64,000 nucleotides of DNA, from positions 62,001 to 126,000 of the forward strand of contig JAJOHG010000073.1 in the NCBI GenBank assembly GCA_021029095.1, in the 5' to 3' direction. The notes under the pieces are model-generated. The model made no database searches and was not told the DNA's origin. It saw only the letters and a program-made list of their open reading frames with translations. This DNA comes from Phellopilus nigrolimitatus. Taxonomy: Eukaryota; Basidiomycota; Agaricomycetes; Hymenochaetales; Hymenochaetaceae. The position numbers and the translations under genes were made by a program. Positions 21,851-33,970 of the stretch are shown in pieces. Each line of letters starts with the position of its first letter. Position 1 is the stretch's first letter.

Positions 21851-22480
21851 TCTTAAGAGTTCCAAGCTAGATAAAGCACGACACCGAGCGCTGCTCGTAG
21901 CTGCGTGTCGTTATTAACGGTGGGGAGAAGAGGACTCATGCTCTGAGCCACGCAACATTCTCGACACTGCGCGGCCGCCCACGGTGACTCGAAGGATGCA
22001 TCGATTCCAGACGTTCCGTTGAAGGTCACGGACAGAGGTCTCCTCTTGATGGTCCCGACGCACATGACATCGGTTACCCTCGCCGACAGCCTGCTCTTCA
22101 TGCAGCGACGAAGAGACGCCAAACACGTCGGAAGGCTGATAAATCTCATTTTCCGACCTCTGTGGTTGACTGGGCTTGAAGTAGGAAGGGAACAGACCAT
22201 TGAGAACCGTGTCGCTTCTGTCCAACCAGGCAATGACCGCGAACGGCCCAGCTGACTTACGCCTCAACGTAAGACCCATTCTCCATGTCCTTTGGATTGA
22301 CACTTCGCGAGTGCGAGAAACGTTTGCGTAGGACATGCCCATCGAGGTTCGCCGGAATGTATCGCGACGCACACTTATGGGAAAGACGCCGCCTCAAGGG
22401 CCACGCAGGTCGGCTGTATTAGCCATGACAGTTGAATTGAGATCGAACTCAGACTGGTGATTCCGAGCTGGATGCAGCGG
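21851..22480 (-). repeat. Paired block S1
   Basis: This is shared with S2 (27151-27790). On the minus strand it has an open frame at 21914-22372 containing AGPFAVIAWLDRSDTVLNG. S2 has the related LLAVIAWLDRSGKALNG in a shifted and interrupted frame. It looks like a decayed gene copy. I do not recognise the family. Confidence 0.45.
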
Positions 22481-22534
22481 GAGGAAGAGCTTTATGCTCG
22501 TGGCACACTTTAGGTCGCGGCGCGAATGGCGACA

Positions 22535-24582
22535 GCGACACTGATGACCAATTGAGCCTTTCAGGTATGTAAGTAAGCTTCAAGAAGCCGAGCGTCCTCT
22601 TCCTTCTCATCGATATGCTTGCGCAGTAACATCCAGCATCATCCGCTTCGGACACCGTCGAGCTCGGCTTCAGCGCTTCAGCTTCTGTTGTCTCATCAAT
22701 GTACGTCGATGAGCTGAAACTGATCCTAGCAAGGATATGCGATCGCACGGTGCATCGGCCAATCACGATTGCCTCGAGCGTGCTGTCTCGATGGTGAGCT
22801 CTGGTTCCCTCTTCCTTTTTCACCCTCGTGCGCCTCGTTCTCAATATTTATACTATTCTCGCACAGCGTCGTCATTGCGCCCTATCATTGACACACCGTG
22901 GGGCGTGATCTCAGGTATGTCTGCATATTAACTGAAGTCAGGGATCCCTAATCAACCGCATTTCTATACTTTCTTTTCAGTTTGTTTCAGCGGAGGATCG
23001 AGATAGTGATCTTTGCGATAAGGGTCGCAGCGCGATTTCTGTCTTTTCTCAATTTCACGAGTACGGTGGACGTCTCGAGCACTTTATGGTGCTTATCGCT
23101 CGACGATCTGTGTTCCAAACCCGCGCTTCGTCGACGCGATTTAGTCGGACAAGTGATGCACTGTTTTCTTTGACGTGGGCCTTTCTGCGCCTTCCTTGAC
23201 AACGGTGCATTTCGGCACTGATGGTACGGTAGCGCGGGTATGGCAACGCGGCGTCTGTCAGCGATCATCTACACCGCAAAGAAGCGGCGGGCGGCCGGTC
23301 GCGGTCGAACGCGATCTATCATTTTCTCTCTAACTTATTCTAGAGTACGCGGAGGCACTGTACGCGCACTCTCCCTGTCCTTCAAATGGCGCGTTAACGA
23401 CAGCACCGTTAAAGCCCGCTCGCAGCCGGGATACTCTTTGCCCCGCGCAGGACTTTGTTCGACCTCTCGGCCGTCGGACTTGGCCACTTTGTAGAAGTGA
23501 CTGAAGGACGTGCGTGACCTGCAATACAGGTCTTTGTGTGGGCTGCGAGGCCTTGGCGAGTTGGGTGGGGGCGCAGGCGGTGGCAAGCACGGGCACTCCC
23601 GTGTTCATGCACGTAGTTGCGTTTCCTGCTTTCCGCTGCTCGTTTTCTGACTTCCTTTCCGGTTGTTCTTGTTCGCTTCATTCTTTCCCCGTGCGCCACG
23701 GCTAGTATGACATGTGCGCCCTCCCGTACACGCGCTTGGGGAGTCGCGTTGTTTGATCTGGAAGTTGTTTCTCTAGGAATCGCGAGAAATAGTAGTATGT
23801 TTATATATCAATGGGATATATTGTTATCATAATACTTCAATATCAATGGGAACAAAAGGGCGACCATATTATATCGATCGAAATACATACGTACGTGCAA
23901 GCTACGCTCAAAGTGCAAAACCTACAGGATTAAACAATCGAAGAACGAAGGAAACAAGGTAAACGCGTTGCATTCTTGTACGATGAAATAGGAGAGCTAT
24001 AGCGAAGTAAGGAGGATCGATATGAAAAGCCCCAAACCAGGAGACTGCGCCCGCGCCCCCGATATCCAAGAACTCCAGAAATACCAAATGCTGCCTTTCG
24101 ATTATATTGAAGGCAGATTTTGCGATTCCTGTTGGCGAAAGACGAAAGGCGCGGGGTGTGTGGTTCGGTGCTTTGGAGGTATCGAACTCTAAGGACGGAG
24201 GGAAAAAAGGGAGAGAAAGGGGGAAAAAAGAAACAGAGCGAGAAAGAAAAAGACAAGCAGGCAGATATTGACTCGAGAGAACACCTGTAGCTGTTGCTCT
24301 CCCTATCCATTTAGATCTACTGCTGGATCGCTCTTCTGTGTGTCCGCCGTCGGCTGCAAGACTCACGCCGCCCACTCGGAGTCACGACAATCATGATGCG
24401 TTTTCCGTGTACCGCATGGTGAAATTCTTTTCATACGGTACAGTCGGTTTCGCAGATGTGGACATTGGGGTGAAGCGGCGAGAGGCAGCCTGAGCAGTGG
24501 TGACACTGATCATGGGAGGTTAGAGAAAGGGGTGAAATCGATAGATCCGTGAAGTAAAGCCGGAAAGAGACCGGCCCTAAAT
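22535..24582 (+). repeat. Dispersed repeat R2 (about 2.05 kb)
   Basis: Same structure as R1: intron-like segment 22915-22980 (GTATGT to TTTTCAG), polypurine tract about 24190-24260, right end GACCGGCCCTAAA near 24572. A minus-strand frame at 22449-22844 with ARISFSSSTYIDETTEAEAL is nearly repeated in R3 but broken in R1. Confidence 0.6.
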
Positions 24583-25295
24583 TCTCTTTGTCGCGTCTGC
24601 AACCTACTTCACATGCTCTGCTCGCGCCCGCGTCAACGAAACAGAAAACTATGGTTTGCGAGCGATATCAGCGTCCCGCCGTCACCAACCATGCTCAGCT
24701 GCGAGCAGCGCCCCTGCCTTTCTGTATGCTCAGCTACATCAACTAAGAACTTGGACGTGGTTGCGATGGTCGTGAAGGTCGTGAAAACTGGTTGACAAGC
24801 AAGTCTCTGCTTATTTTCGAAGACGAAAACGGCTCGCGTCGAAGAGCAGAAACGGCTGCAGTCTCCGTGTCTCTGTCGAGGCTGCTAGCAGCGTTTTCTG
24901 TGGGACACTCATCCGCCTCCAACCGCTGAGTCGAGCGGATCGCGACAAGTCCGCCGCTGCATTATGTGTCGGCGCTCGCGCGTGTCGGCCCCTTCGGCTG
25001 CACCTGCGCATGGGACCGGTTAGAGGAGATGCACGGACGTCGTCAGCTATGCTTGCGCGAGTCTTTTCACAGTTTGAGCTCCTCGTGCTGTCGTTTGAGT
25101 GGACGAGGACGCCTCCGTTGTCCTCTGGCATGCCTTCTCACTGGCGTGCATCCGCGTCTTCGACAGCGACTTCGGCTTCCCCAGAGGCGCACAGTCAGAA
25201 AGCGCCTACTACAGCATCCACATTATCTCTCAGCGCGCCGCCCCCAGTCTCAGCCGCCTCTTTGACAAAACCTGAGAATTGGACCTCACAACAGT
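24583..25295 (+). repeat. Upstream block of copy 8
   Basis: A U block with the same order of segments as upstream of copy 7, including GCTATGCTTGCGCGAGTCTTTTCACAG (about 25047). No intact gene. Confidence 0.5.
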
Positions 25296-25480
25296 CACGT
25301 GCATTCGACGGTACTGCCGATCAGTGGCAGTGCAGCGGATCAGCCTCTGAGACCACTGTTGCTTCCGCTCCCTCTCCTCATCATCTGAGTCCTCCGCCTT
25401 CCGAGATACTTACATGAACAATCGCAATTGTTTGGCGCTTTCCGTGCAATGACGAAAGACCCCCACGAGCTAGGTATAAA
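25296..25480 (+). promoter_or_regulatory. Promoter module of copy 8
   Basis: CACGTG at 25296-25301, TTGCTTCCGCTCCCTCTCC near 25359, perfect ACAATCGCAATTGT at 25418-25431, and TATAAA at 25475-25480. Confidence 0.72.
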
Positions 25481-25585
25481 GGAGTGCTGCTGTAGGCCCG
25501 AGTCCTCATCACAACTCTACCTTCAACCGCCATCTGCTGCCAAGTTCCCTTCCCATTTCCATCCTCCAAATCCACCCTTACCGTT

Positions 25586-26704
25586 ATGCAATCGACCACC
25601 TTCCGTGCTGACGCCGTCCTCTTCGACATGGTTCGTTCTCCCTCTTCCTCTACCCCTCCCAATTCACTAACATCTCCTCTTTCTCGCAGGACGGCACACT
25701 CACGGACTCCATCGCCGCCGTCGAGGCCGCCTGGGGCGCCGTCGCCGTTGACCTGGGCCTCGATCCCGAAACCGTCATCGCCGCGACGCACGGCAAGCGC
25801 GCCATTGACAACCTTGCGTTCTACCGCCCGGAGATTAAAGCGCACGAGATGGATGCCGCCGTCGAGGCCTTTGAACAGTCCATACTCGACTTTGCCGATT
25901 CGTTCCAGAAGTGTGCTGAACGCCGCGCGTCAGGCTCTGAATCGAGCGAGTCTGGCTCCAGCGAGTCGACCCCCGCGCTTTCCCCTACGTCCGCCTTCTC
26001 GCGCTCTGGGTCTCTTTCCACGCCATCCTCCCCCACCGACCCCAAAACTGGCGCACGGCGCCCCTCCTTCGCAACACGCCTCTCCGACATGCTCGCCTCG
26101 GCCCTCCCGGAGGATTCCGTCCTTCCCGTGTTCGACGAATCCATCAACAAGAAGCGGGCGTACGCCGACATCGAGGCTGCATGGGAAACGGAGGCCGACA
26201 GCGTCGACCGCTCGATTCGCATCCTCCCTGGTGTGAAGGACATGATCGGGTGCATACCCGACGGTCGCTATGCCGTCGCAACCAGCGGGGCCAAGACATA
26301 CGGTTCGTTTCCCTTTTTTGGGGGCTTTCTTACAGCGTAACTGACACGCCTTTCGAACAGCTTACGGCGCGATGACGCGCGTCGGCATCACCCCGCCGCC
26401 CGTGACCATCACCGCGGATGACAAACGCCTAAAGGCAGGCAAGCCTGCGCCGGATCCGTTCCTCCTCGCCGCGTCATGTCTCGGCTTCGACGCAAAACGT
26501 TGCGTCGTCTTTGAAGACTCGCCATCGGGCATCCGCGCGGGTGTCGCGAGCGGCGCGACGGTCATCGCTGTGTGCACTAGTCACGAGCGCAGCAAGATCG
26601 AAGGCTGCGGCGCGCATTTTGTCGTTGAGGATATGCGCAAGGTCCGGTGTAAGACCGAGGGCGAGGGCGCGACGACGCAGCTTGTTTTTACTGTCGAGCA
26701 CTGA
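25586..26704 (+). CDS. HAD phosphatase array copy 8, short insert
   Basis: Exons 25586-25630, 25690-26302 and 26361-26704 give 333 residues. It is the sister of copy 7: QKCAERRASGSESSES insert start and the KKRAYADIE linker. IINKK replaces IDKK, and the motif before the helix is KDMIGCIPDG. The short form is confined to adjacent copies 7 and 8, with copy 9 sharing only the insert start. This fits a local tandem duplication together with the R-block. Confidence 0.92.
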
Positions 26705-27150
26705 GCCGTCGTCTTCCTGCTATTGTTTCCTTTCTTGTTATGTGATTTGTTTCTGCTGTGCACCGCGGATTGCTCTGCTTGATATCCTGTCTTCATATCC
26801 TCCTATCCTGTTCTTCTGTGCGCCTTTCTGTCTTCTATCCTCTTTCCTCTTTTCCCATGTCCTCACTCTCATATCCGCCTCACATTTTGTTCCGAGTTGA
26901 AAACCAATATAAACACCATCATATAACTGTTATTCATGTATCCTGACCTTGTCATTTCAATCTCACATGCAATTATCCAGCCGACTTTTTTTTCCAACCT
27001 CCCCTTCATCGCTCAGACGAAATCAAGTATGATCAACTATCAGTTCGCGAGAGAGCGCGGTGTGCGTTATATCTTCTCATCCCTTGAGGAAACAGACGCT
27101 TTGTCACCTGGGCGCGTCAGGTAAGTCGACAATTCGACAAAGAAGTCTTT
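26705..27150 (+). repeat. Downstream block of copy 8
   Basis: Shared 3' block with ATAACTGTTAT at 26923-26933. Confidence 0.5.
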
Positions 27151-27790
27151 ATTTTCAGCAAGAATTTGATTCCGAGAGCTCCAAGTCGGATAAAGCACGA
27201 TACAAAGCGCTGCTCGTGGCTGTACGTCATTATCAACGGTAGGACGAAGAGGGCTCAGGGCTCTGAGCCGCGCGACACTCCTGACACTGCGCGGCCCACG
27301 GTGACTCGAAGGATGCATCGATTGCAGACGTTCCGTTGAAGGTTACGGACAGAGGTCTCCTCTCGATAGTCCGATGCACATGTCGTCGGCTATCTCGCCA
27401 CTAGGCTGCTCTTCATACAGCGTCGCGTTGCGATGGGGAGACACCAAACGCGTTGGATGGCAAATAAACCTTGTTTCCGAAACTGTATTTTGAAGTAGGA
27501 AGAACAGACCATTGAGGGCCTTGCCGCTTCTGTCCAACCAGGCGATGACCGCGAGCAGGCCAACTGAGATGGCCCCCGTCATGGCCTGAGACCATTCTCC
27601 GTGTCGCCTTTGGATTGAGACTGCGCGATTGAGACTGCGCGAGAGCGAGATACGTTTGCGAAGGACATGCCCAATCGAGCTGGAACGTATCGCGACGCAC
27701 GCGTATGGGAAAATCGCCGCCTCGGGGTCTGCCGTGATGGCCGTGTAAAACGGTGATCCGGAACTGGCTACAGCAGATGAAGAGGTCTAT
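27151..27790 (-). repeat. Paired block S2
   Basis: Partner of S1 in the same relative position (after the D block, before the R repeat). Its frames are more broken than those of S1. The S-R pairing means copies 7 and 8 each carry the same downstream compound block. Confidence 0.45.
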
Positions 27791-27967
27791 GCTCGCGACA
27801 TGTCGCGCGCGGCACGAATGGCTGTTCCGCTTCGACATGGACGCAACACGGACGTCGAGCTCGAGTTCAAGACCGACTCTGAGATAATGTTTCTGGAACG
27901 CGATAAACTGCGTAGCTGACGTCCGCTGTAGGCCTGGATGGTGGGTCTAGCACTATTAATTGCAGAC

Positions 27968-29960
27968 GGCGACACCGATGACCAATCGAGCCTTTCAGGT
28001 AAGTAAGCTTCAAGAAGCCGAGCGTCCTCTTCCTTCTCATCGATATGCTTGCGCAGTAACATCCAGCATCATCCGCTTCGGACACCGTCGAGCTCGGCTT
28101 CAGCGCTTCAGCTTCTGTTGTCTCATCAATGTACGTCGATGAGCTGAAACTGATCCTAGCAAGGATATGCGATCGCACGGTGCATCGGCCAATCACGATT
28201 GCCTCGAGCGTGCTGTCTCGATGGTGAGCTCTAATTCCCTCTTCCTTTTTCACCCTCGTGTGCCTCGTTTTCAATATTTATACTATTCTCGCACAGCGTC
28301 GTCATTGCGCCCCATCATTGACATACAGTAGGGCGGGATTTCAGGTATGTCTGCATATTTAATGGAGTCAGGATCTGCTGGTCAATTGCATTTCTATACT
28401 TTATTTTCAGTCTGAGGATCGAGCTGCTGATCTTCGCGATAAGGGGCGTGCAGCGTGATTTCTGTCTTTTCTCAATTGCACAAGTACGGTTGGACGTCGC
28501 GAATGTTATCGCTCGACGATCCGCGTTCCAGACCCGCGCCTTTGTATACAGATCGCCCCACGATTAGTCGAACAAGCGCTATACTGTTTTCTTTGACGTG
28601 GGTCCTCTGTCTCCGTCAACAGCGCGGGTACGGCAGCGCGGCTTCTGTCCGCGATCATCTACACAGCAAAAAAGAGACGACGGGCCGCCGGTCGCGGACG
28701 AACGCGATCTATCATTTTCTCTCTAACTTATTCTAGAGTACGCGGAGGCACTAGCGCGTGCTCTCCCTGTCCTTCAAATGGCTTAACGACAGCACCGCTG
28801 AAGCCTGCTCGCAGTCGGGATACTCTTCTCCCCGCGCAGAACTCCGTTCGACCCTCTAGTCATGCACGACCGTCGGACTGGCCACTCTTGAAGGACGTGC
28901 GTGACTCCTCAAACAGTGTTTCTGCGCGGGCTGCGGGGACCTTCGCGAGTCGGGCAGTGGCAGGCACGGGCACTCCCGTGTTCATGCACGTAGTTGCGTT
29001 TCCTGCTTTCCGCTGCTCGTTTTCTGACTTCCTTTCCGCTTGTTCTTGTTCGCTTCATTCTTTTCCCGTGCGCCACGGCTAGTATGACATGTTCCGCCAT
29101 CCCGTACACGCGCTTGGGGTGTCGCGTTGTTTGATCTGGAAGTTGTTTCTCTAGGAATCGAGAAATAGTTTTATGTTTATATATTAATGGGATATATTGT
29201 TATCATAATACTTCAATATCAGTGGGAACAAAAGGGCGACCATATTATATCGATCGAAATACGTATGTACGTGCAAGCTACGCTCAAAGTTCAAAACCTA
29301 TAGAATTAAACAATCGAATAACGAAGGAGACAAGGTAGACGCGGTGCATTCTTGTACGATGAAATAGGAGAGCTATAGCGAAGTAAGGAGGATCGATATG
29401 AAAGGCCCCAAACCAGGACTGCGCCCGCGCCCCCGATATCCAAGAACTCCAGGAATACCAAATGTTGCCTTTCGATTCGATTGAAGGCAGATTTTGCGAT
29501 TCCTGTTGGCGAAAGACGAAAGGCGCGGGGTGTGCGGTTGGGTGCTTTGGAGGTATCGAGCTCTAAGGACGGAGACGAGGGAGAGAAAGGAACGAATGAA
29601 AGAAAGAAACAGAGAAAGAAAGAAAAAGACAAAAAGACAGATATCGACGCCAGAGAATCCCTGTAGTCATCGTTCTCCAGATCCATTGAGATCTGCTGCT
29701 AGATTGCCCATCTGTGCGCTCGTCGTCGGCTGCGGGACTCACGCCGCCCGCTCCCAATCATGGCAAAACAGATATGCGTTTTCCGTGTACTGCATGGTAG
29801 AATTCTTTTCATACGGTACAGTCGACCTCGCAGATGCAGACACGGGGGCGAAGCGGCGAAAGGCAGCCTGAGCAGAGACAACACTGATCATGGGAGGTTA
29901 GAGAAAGGGGTGGAGTCGATAGATCCGAGAAGTGAAGCTGGAAAGTGACCGGCCCTAAAC
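27968..29960 (+). repeat. Dispersed repeat R3 (about 2.0 kb)
   Basis: Third member of the R family: intron-like segment 28345-28410, polypurine tract about 29572-29645, right end GACCGGCCCTAAA near 29950. The GTTTTATGTTTATATATTAATGGG stretch (about 29170) matches R2 more closely than R1. Confidence 0.6.
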
Positions 29961-31481
29961 TCTCGCTATCGCGATCGATACGCATTTCTGCAACCTGCAT
30001 GCTCGCGCCAACATGCCCCGTCAACGATCCAGTAACCTATGTATACTTTGCGAGTGATCTCAGCATTCTGCGTCGCTGATTAGAAACGAGCCTCGGACAT
30101 CCAAGAGCACCGGGCGCCGTTTTTCGACAAGCAGTGTATCCTTCAAACGTCACCAAAGACACGACGGTGAGATGCAGGACACATCGTCATCTCTTCTTCT
30201 TTCTCTCCTGTCCCGAGCTTCATCCTTCCCTGCGTCTGCTCCGTACAATCCGGATCGCCTTACAGGAGATTGGTCGACGCCAGAAAGAAATCTGGCACGG
30301 GCACGCAGCGACAATGCGGAGAGCAAGTTCCCCTGTGCGGTTTATCCATTTTGTAAGTTAGTTATCCTTCCCCACCATCCGGTTTCTGCTGCTGAGCGCG
30401 CTTTCATTTTCTTGCCTGGCCGCGAATGTGGACTCTTCCACGTCTCCCTCCTTTCGCATGCATCTCATAATATCACGCTTAACGCTGAATCCAGATCTCC
30501 TGCACTTAATGTACTGACTTTACTCTCTGCTTTCGCAGCCGATAGAGTGGCTGCATGTGCTGCGTCTGCAGATTGACAATGTAGGAATTCGCAAAAACCT
30601 AGACGTGCATTTTGGAAGATGCGCTCTAGGAGCGGCACTGTGATGTAGCACGAGGTCCATGTGTACGCCTTTGGTCGATTCGGACGATCTTGGTGCGCTG
30701 AAGCCCAATCTCTCCCGCACTTTCTTCTATCCTTTTGCGTTCGTCGTCCATCCACCCTCACCAGCCTAGTCATTTTGGTCCCCACGCGTGATCCTGGTCT
30801 TCCATCTGGAATCGACTGTTAAGCCCAGCCTTGTGTTATAGCTGTTTATTGCTAGCCATCGAATCCAGATTTTCTGTTGGGAATTCATGCGTGGGGTCAT
30901 GTATGTGAGGCGGCGGGGGCCTGGTCATTTTTTTTTTTTCGTATAGCATAACTCTTCGGATTAGCAGAAGCATTGTTATATGGGGGGTTCAAAATATATT
31001 CTGATTTCGAATTACGGAGAGAAAGAAAAAGATACAGCGAAGAGTGAATCGTTCAGTAGAAGCACGGCGAAACGGAACTCTTGGGACATTATTGCAGTGC
31101 TGTTAGCCTGCTGCCAGTGGACCATTCTTGCAATAGGCGAAGACGGTAAATATTGTCTAGATTCATCGAGATAATCGTGAGCGCAGTTGAGTAGGGTGTC
31201 GTCGTTGACGAAATTGAGTTCTTAAGAAAACATGCTGATATCGCAATTAAAGCAGCGCTACTGATTTTCTTCGTCTTCACAGTGAGAGAATAGACCTTAG
31301 GGTCATTATGTAACGACTGGTAGTTGCTGCAACAATTTCAGGACCGGCAGATGGACTTCAGCCGAGAATGACACGGACTGCGCGTCTTGATCCATGTCCA
31401 AGAGCTGCGTACTTGCCGAGCTCGCTCACTAACCATTGGCGTCTTTTATCTCTTCCCTGTCGACCTACATTCTCCAGAAAG
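29961..31481. other. Single-copy spacer before the Nudix pseudogene
   Basis: This is not shared with other units. It contains a T12 run at 30928-30939 and a possible small spliced frame near 30310-30655 (GTAAGT donor about 30355, TTTCGCAG acceptor about 30540), too weak to call. It is probably the original sequence upstream of the Nudix gene. Confidence 0.4.
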
Positions 31482-32010
31482 ATGTCATCTCATGCAAGAA
31501 TCATATCGTCATGCGAATTGCCAGCTTCGGAGGCAAGGTCAGTTCACCAGTTCGATTCGGCGTCGCGCTGACGGCAACTTTGTTTGCAGATGGGTCACGC
31601 TGAAAGAGCTCGAACGGCAGGATCGAGAAGGAAAGCAGGTCATAATGATGTCTTGCGCTCATCCAGATGACTCTGAACGGTATTCGGTTTCGGTGTGCTC
31701 AGAGGAGGTGGGAGTGCGCAGAACGCAAGATACGCGGGTCGTCGGGAATCGATGGTGCGTCCTCTCACTTTGAACACTCTTACTCTACATGACTAAATGA
31801 TGGATAACAGCTGTCGCAGTCCTTGCCGTCATCCAATCTTCCAAGAGCGCGTTTGCGCCGTTGACGGTCATCATTGAACAGTACCGCCCGCCGATGGACA
31901 AGTAAATCATGAAGCTCGCCGTGCTGGGTGTCGAGGGCGAGCACATCTGCAAGCGCCTCGTCGAGCTGCGCAAGCTGTACGATGAGCTACAAGATACGCT
32001 CCGTCGGTGA
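31482..32010 (+). pseudogene. Broken Nudix ADP-sugar/ADP-ribose pyrophosphatase (YSA1/NUDT5-like)
   Basis: Four exons can be followed: 31482-31537, 31590-31638, 31703-31754 and 31811 onward, all with GT-AG borders and consistent phases. The joined reading gives WVTLKELERQDREGKQ, RRWECAERK, GIDAVAVLAV and TVIIEQYRPPMDK, the normal N-terminal part of the family, which hydrolyses ADP-ribose. A TAA follows at 31903-31905. The next 34 codons (to TGA at 32008-32010) read LAVLGVEGEH and LVELRKLYDE, a degraded counterpart of the Nudix box with its REUxEE signature lost. The C-terminal part is absent and array block sequence begins at once. The GTAAAT at 31902 might be a real donor, but no plausible next exon is present. 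Confidence 0.75.
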
Positions 32011-32570
32011 GGCACTCATCGATGCATCATCTGTCCCCGGTCGTTGAGTCGGGCGGATCGCGACAAGTCCGCCGCTGCGTAATGTGTCAACGCTCGCTCT
32101 TGCGCGCGAGACGCCATACACCGACCCCTCCGCCCGCATTCGCATCAGAAATAGGATTGAGGTGGTGCACGGATACCGTCGCCATGCTTGCGCAAGTCTT
32201 CCGGCAGTTCTGGCTCAGCGTGCCGTCGTCTGCGTGGTCGAGCGCGCCCCCGTCGTCCTCTGGCGCGCATTCTCACGGGCTCGCATCCGCATATTCGACG
32301 GCAAGCTCGGCCTCCCCACAGACGCACTGGTAGAACCCGCCTTCGCAAGCCTCCACCTCTCTGCCCAAGTTCAGCACAAATTTCCCCGTACAGGCACAAG
32401 CCGACGGGCGCTGTCTTCTCAAAGCAAAGCAAGTCTACTGTTTACATTTCGGTCTCCCTCCGCATTGCTCCACCAGTCTTTACCATCTATTCATGCTACT
32501 TCGCTCGACGTCCATCTCCCTTCATGCCTCCCGACTTGCTGCCCCAGTCTCTCCAAAGCCTCATCGCGGT
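32011..32570 (+). repeat. Upstream block of copy 9
   Basis: It starts directly after the broken Nudix gene with the CATCGATGCATCATCTG segment common to U blocks (compare about 12318 and 34730). This marks an insertion or duplication junction. Confidence 0.6.
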
Positions 32571-32738
32571 CACGTGCAGGCCTCGACGCGCGGGTCGGTG
32601 GCAGTGCAGCGGCTTAGCTGAGACCTCAGTTGCTTCCGCTCCCTCCTACTTCCGCCTTCCGAGACCCCTACTTGAATAATCGCAATTGTTTGGTGCTTTC
32701 CGTACAATGACGACAGACGCCCTCGAGCCGGGTATAAA
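32571..32738 (+). promoter_or_regulatory. Promoter module of copy 9
   Basis: CACGTG at 32571-32576, GAGACCTCAGTTGCTTCCGC near 32620, palindrome with one mismatch (ATAATCGCAATTGT, about 32677-32690), TATAAA at 32733-32738. Confidence 0.68.
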
Positions 32739-32845
32739 GGAGCGCTGCTGGCTGCTCGAGTCCGCACCACAACTCTACCTTCAACCACCATCTACTACCA
32801 AGCCCCTAACCGTCCCCGTCCTCCACCAAATCCACCTTTACCATC

Positions 32846-33970
32846 ATGCAATCAACTACCTTCCGTGCTGACGCCGTTCTCTTCGACATGGTTCGTCTCC
32901 CCTCTCCCTCTTTCCCTCCCATCCTCTAACATCCCCTCTTTCGCGCAGGACGGCACGCTTACTGACTCCATCGCCGCCGTCGAGGCCGCCTGGGGCGCCG
33001 TCGCCGTCGAGCTCGGCCTCGACCCCGAAACTGTCATCGCCGCGACGCATGGCAAGCGCGCTATCGACAATCTTGCGTTCTACCGCCCGGAGATTAAAGC
33101 GCACGAGATGGATGCGGCCGTCGAGGCCTTTGAGCAGTCTATCCTCGACTTCGCCGACTCGTTTAAGAAGTGTGCTGAGCGCCGCGCGTCGGTATCTGAG
33201 TCAAGCGAGTCTGGCTCCGGCGAATCGACCCCCGTGCTCTCACCCGCGTCCGCCTTCTCGCGCTCTGGGTCTCTTTCCACGCCCTCCTCCCCCACCGACC
33301 CTACTACTGGCGCAAGGCGCCCTTCCTTCGCAACACGCCTCTCCGACATGCTCGCCTCGGCCCTCCCGGAAGATTCCGTCCTATCCGTATTCGATGAATC
33401 CACCGAAGACAAGCTCGTCGACGAGAAGCGGGCGGACGCCGACATCGAGGCCGCGTGGGAGACGGAGGCGGACGCCGTCGACCGCTCGATTCACATCCTG
33501 CCTGGTGTGAAGGACATGATCGAGTGCATACCCGATGGCCGCTATGCCGTCGCTACCAGCGGTGCGAAGACATACGGTACGTTTCCCTCTCGTTTCCCTT
33601 TCTCACAGTGTTACTGACCATCTTCCCTACAGCCTACGGCGCGATGACGCGTGTCGGTATCACCCCGCCGCCCGTAACTATCACCGCAGACGACAAACGG
33701 CTGAAGGCGGGAAAGCCCGCGCCGGACCCCTTCCTCCTCGCCGCGTCATGTCTGGGCTTCGACGCAAAGCGTTGCGTCGTCTTCGAGGACTCGCCATCGG
33801 GGATCCGTGCGGGCGTTGCGAGTGGTGCAACCGTCATCGCTGTGTGCACGAGCCACGAGCGCAGCAAGATTGAGGGGTGTGGCGCGCATTTTGTTGTGGA
33901 TGATATGCGCAATGTGCGGTGTGTAACGGAGGGCGAGGGCAAGGGGATGCAGCTGGTCTTTACTGTCTAG
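32846..33970 (+). CDS. HAD phosphatase array copy 9, C-terminus shortened by two residues
   Basis: Exons 32846-32890, 32949-33576 and 33633-33970 give 336 residues. The penultimate codon is TAG where other copies have GAG, so the protein ends FTV instead of FTVEH. All catalytic motifs lie well upstream of the change. The insert has the CAERRASVSESSES start of copies 7 and 8 but the longer EDKLVDEKRADADIE linker, so it looks recombinant. AVELGLDPE replaces AVDLGLDPE. The motif near the cap-core hinge is RSIHILPG. Confidence 0.9.

Noticed and set aside
17150..29960. R1-R3 as LTR retrotransposons or DNA transposons
   Set aside because: No terminal repeats, target-site duplications, reverse transcriptase, integrase or transposase motifs were seen.
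30172..30655. A possible two-exon small gene (GTAAGT about 30355, TTTCGCAG about 30540, then PIEWLHVLRLQIDNVG)
   Set aside because: Single occurrence, no recognisable domain and no confident start codon; splice-like borders alone are weak evidence.
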